Made by a program: the position numbers and the translations under genes. 7,055 nucleotides of DNA. Source: Methylomonas sp. GTDB taxonomy: Bacteria > Pseudomonadota > Gammaproteobacteria > Methylococcales > Methylomonadaceae. Positions 6,711-7,055 of this stretch are shown piece by piece (position 1 is the first letter of the stretch; every line of letters starts with the position of its first letter). The notes below the pieces were generated by a model. It worked only from the letters and a program-made list of their open reading frames with translations, searched no databases and was not told the origin of the DNA. Location of the stretch: NCBI GenBank assembly GCA_026990815.1, contig JALXCS010000111.1, positions 1 through 7,055 on the forward strand, written 5' to 3'.

Positions 6711-7055
6711 TTACTCGTGATAATTAAAAGTCTTAAAACCTTCTCTGCGACATAATTCATCTTTTTTGGCTGCCTCCAGATCCTCTCTGACCATTTCAGC
6801 AACCAATTCATCAAAACTAATTTTAGGCTCCCAACCTAACTTCTGTTTGGCCTTTTTCGGGTCGCCCAATAAAGTTTCAACCTCAGTTGGCCTGAAGTAA
6901 CGTGGATCTACAGCCACAATACATTTCCCGGTTTCATGGCAATATCCTTTTTCTTCAGCCCCCTGTCCTTTCCAATCAATTTTGATTGCCAGTTCATTTG
7001 CCGCTGCATTAACAAAATCCCTTACTGAATATTGTATTCCCGTTGCAATAACAAA
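6711..7055 (-). CDS. gmd: GDP-mannose 4,6-dehydratase, C-terminal 114 residues
   Basis: The frame enters at the right edge and runs 114 codons to a TAA at 6713-6711. The upstream two thirds, with the NADP-binding and catalytic residues, are outside the window. The visible part is the characteristic Gmd C-terminus: FVIATGIQYSVRDFVNAAA at the edge, then VDPRYFRPTEVETLLGDP, then KAKQKLGWEPKISFDELV and VREDLEAAKK, which match the E. coli protein closely in order and wording. Gmd converts GDP-mannose to GDP-4-keto-6-deoxy-D-mannose in the cytoplasm, the substrate of the Fcl encoded 32 bases downstream. A GTG at 6917 opens a 68-codon frame, but this is an internal codon, not a separate gene. Whether the missing part is intact cannot be judged here. 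Confidence 0.96.
   Translation of the reverse strand, partial: FVIATGIQYSVRDFVNAAANELAIKIDWKGQGAEEKGYCHETGKCIVAVDPRYFRPTEVETLLGDPKKAKQKLGWEPKISFDELVAEMVREDLEAAKKDELCRREGFKTFNYHE

Noticed and set aside
6632..6814. Minus-strand 60-codon frame spanning the gmd-fcl junction
   Set aside because: It overlaps the ends of two well-supported genes in another frame and has no recognisable product.

Overview
The window is one end of a surface-polysaccharide (O-antigen, capsule or exopolysaccharide) locus. All six genes I can support lie on the minus strand and read from right to left: gmd (only the 3' part is inside), fcl, ugd, wecB, a GT4-type glycosyltransferase, and a large exported protein that runs off the left edge. 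I found no RNA gene, CRISPR array, insertion sequence or integrase.

The right two thirds (3181-7055) hold nucleotide-sugar enzymes. Gmd and Fcl convert GDP-mannose to GDP-L-fucose. Ugd oxidises UDP-glucose to UDP-glucuronate. WecB epimerises UDP-GlcNAc to UDP-ManNAc. All show their expected catalytic residues. Together they predict a glycan containing L-fucose, GlcA (or a sugar derived from it) and ManNAc (or a derivative). The left third (1-3129) looks more A+T-rich by eye and holds the parts likely to be specific to the glycan: a cytoplasmic transferase, then an open frame of at least 629 codons (1888 down to the edge). That frame has a signal peptide and resembles glycoside-hydrolase-like proteins of the DUF6067/GH123-N type. 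It would otherwise be listed as an empty stretch of 1.9 kb, because its stop lies outside the window.

The genes are separated by 25-98 bases and are probably co-transcribed. There is a weak terminator-like hairpin at the end of wecB and a possible weak promoter between fcl and ugd. The gene families, the Shine-Dalgarno sites and the signal peptide indicate a bacterium, most likely Gram-negative and plausibly a proteobacterium with moderately low G+C. The sequence alone does not give a genus.

Nothing here is clearly a new kind of system. The part most worth following is the exported hydrolase-like protein at the end of the cluster and its unusual start region.
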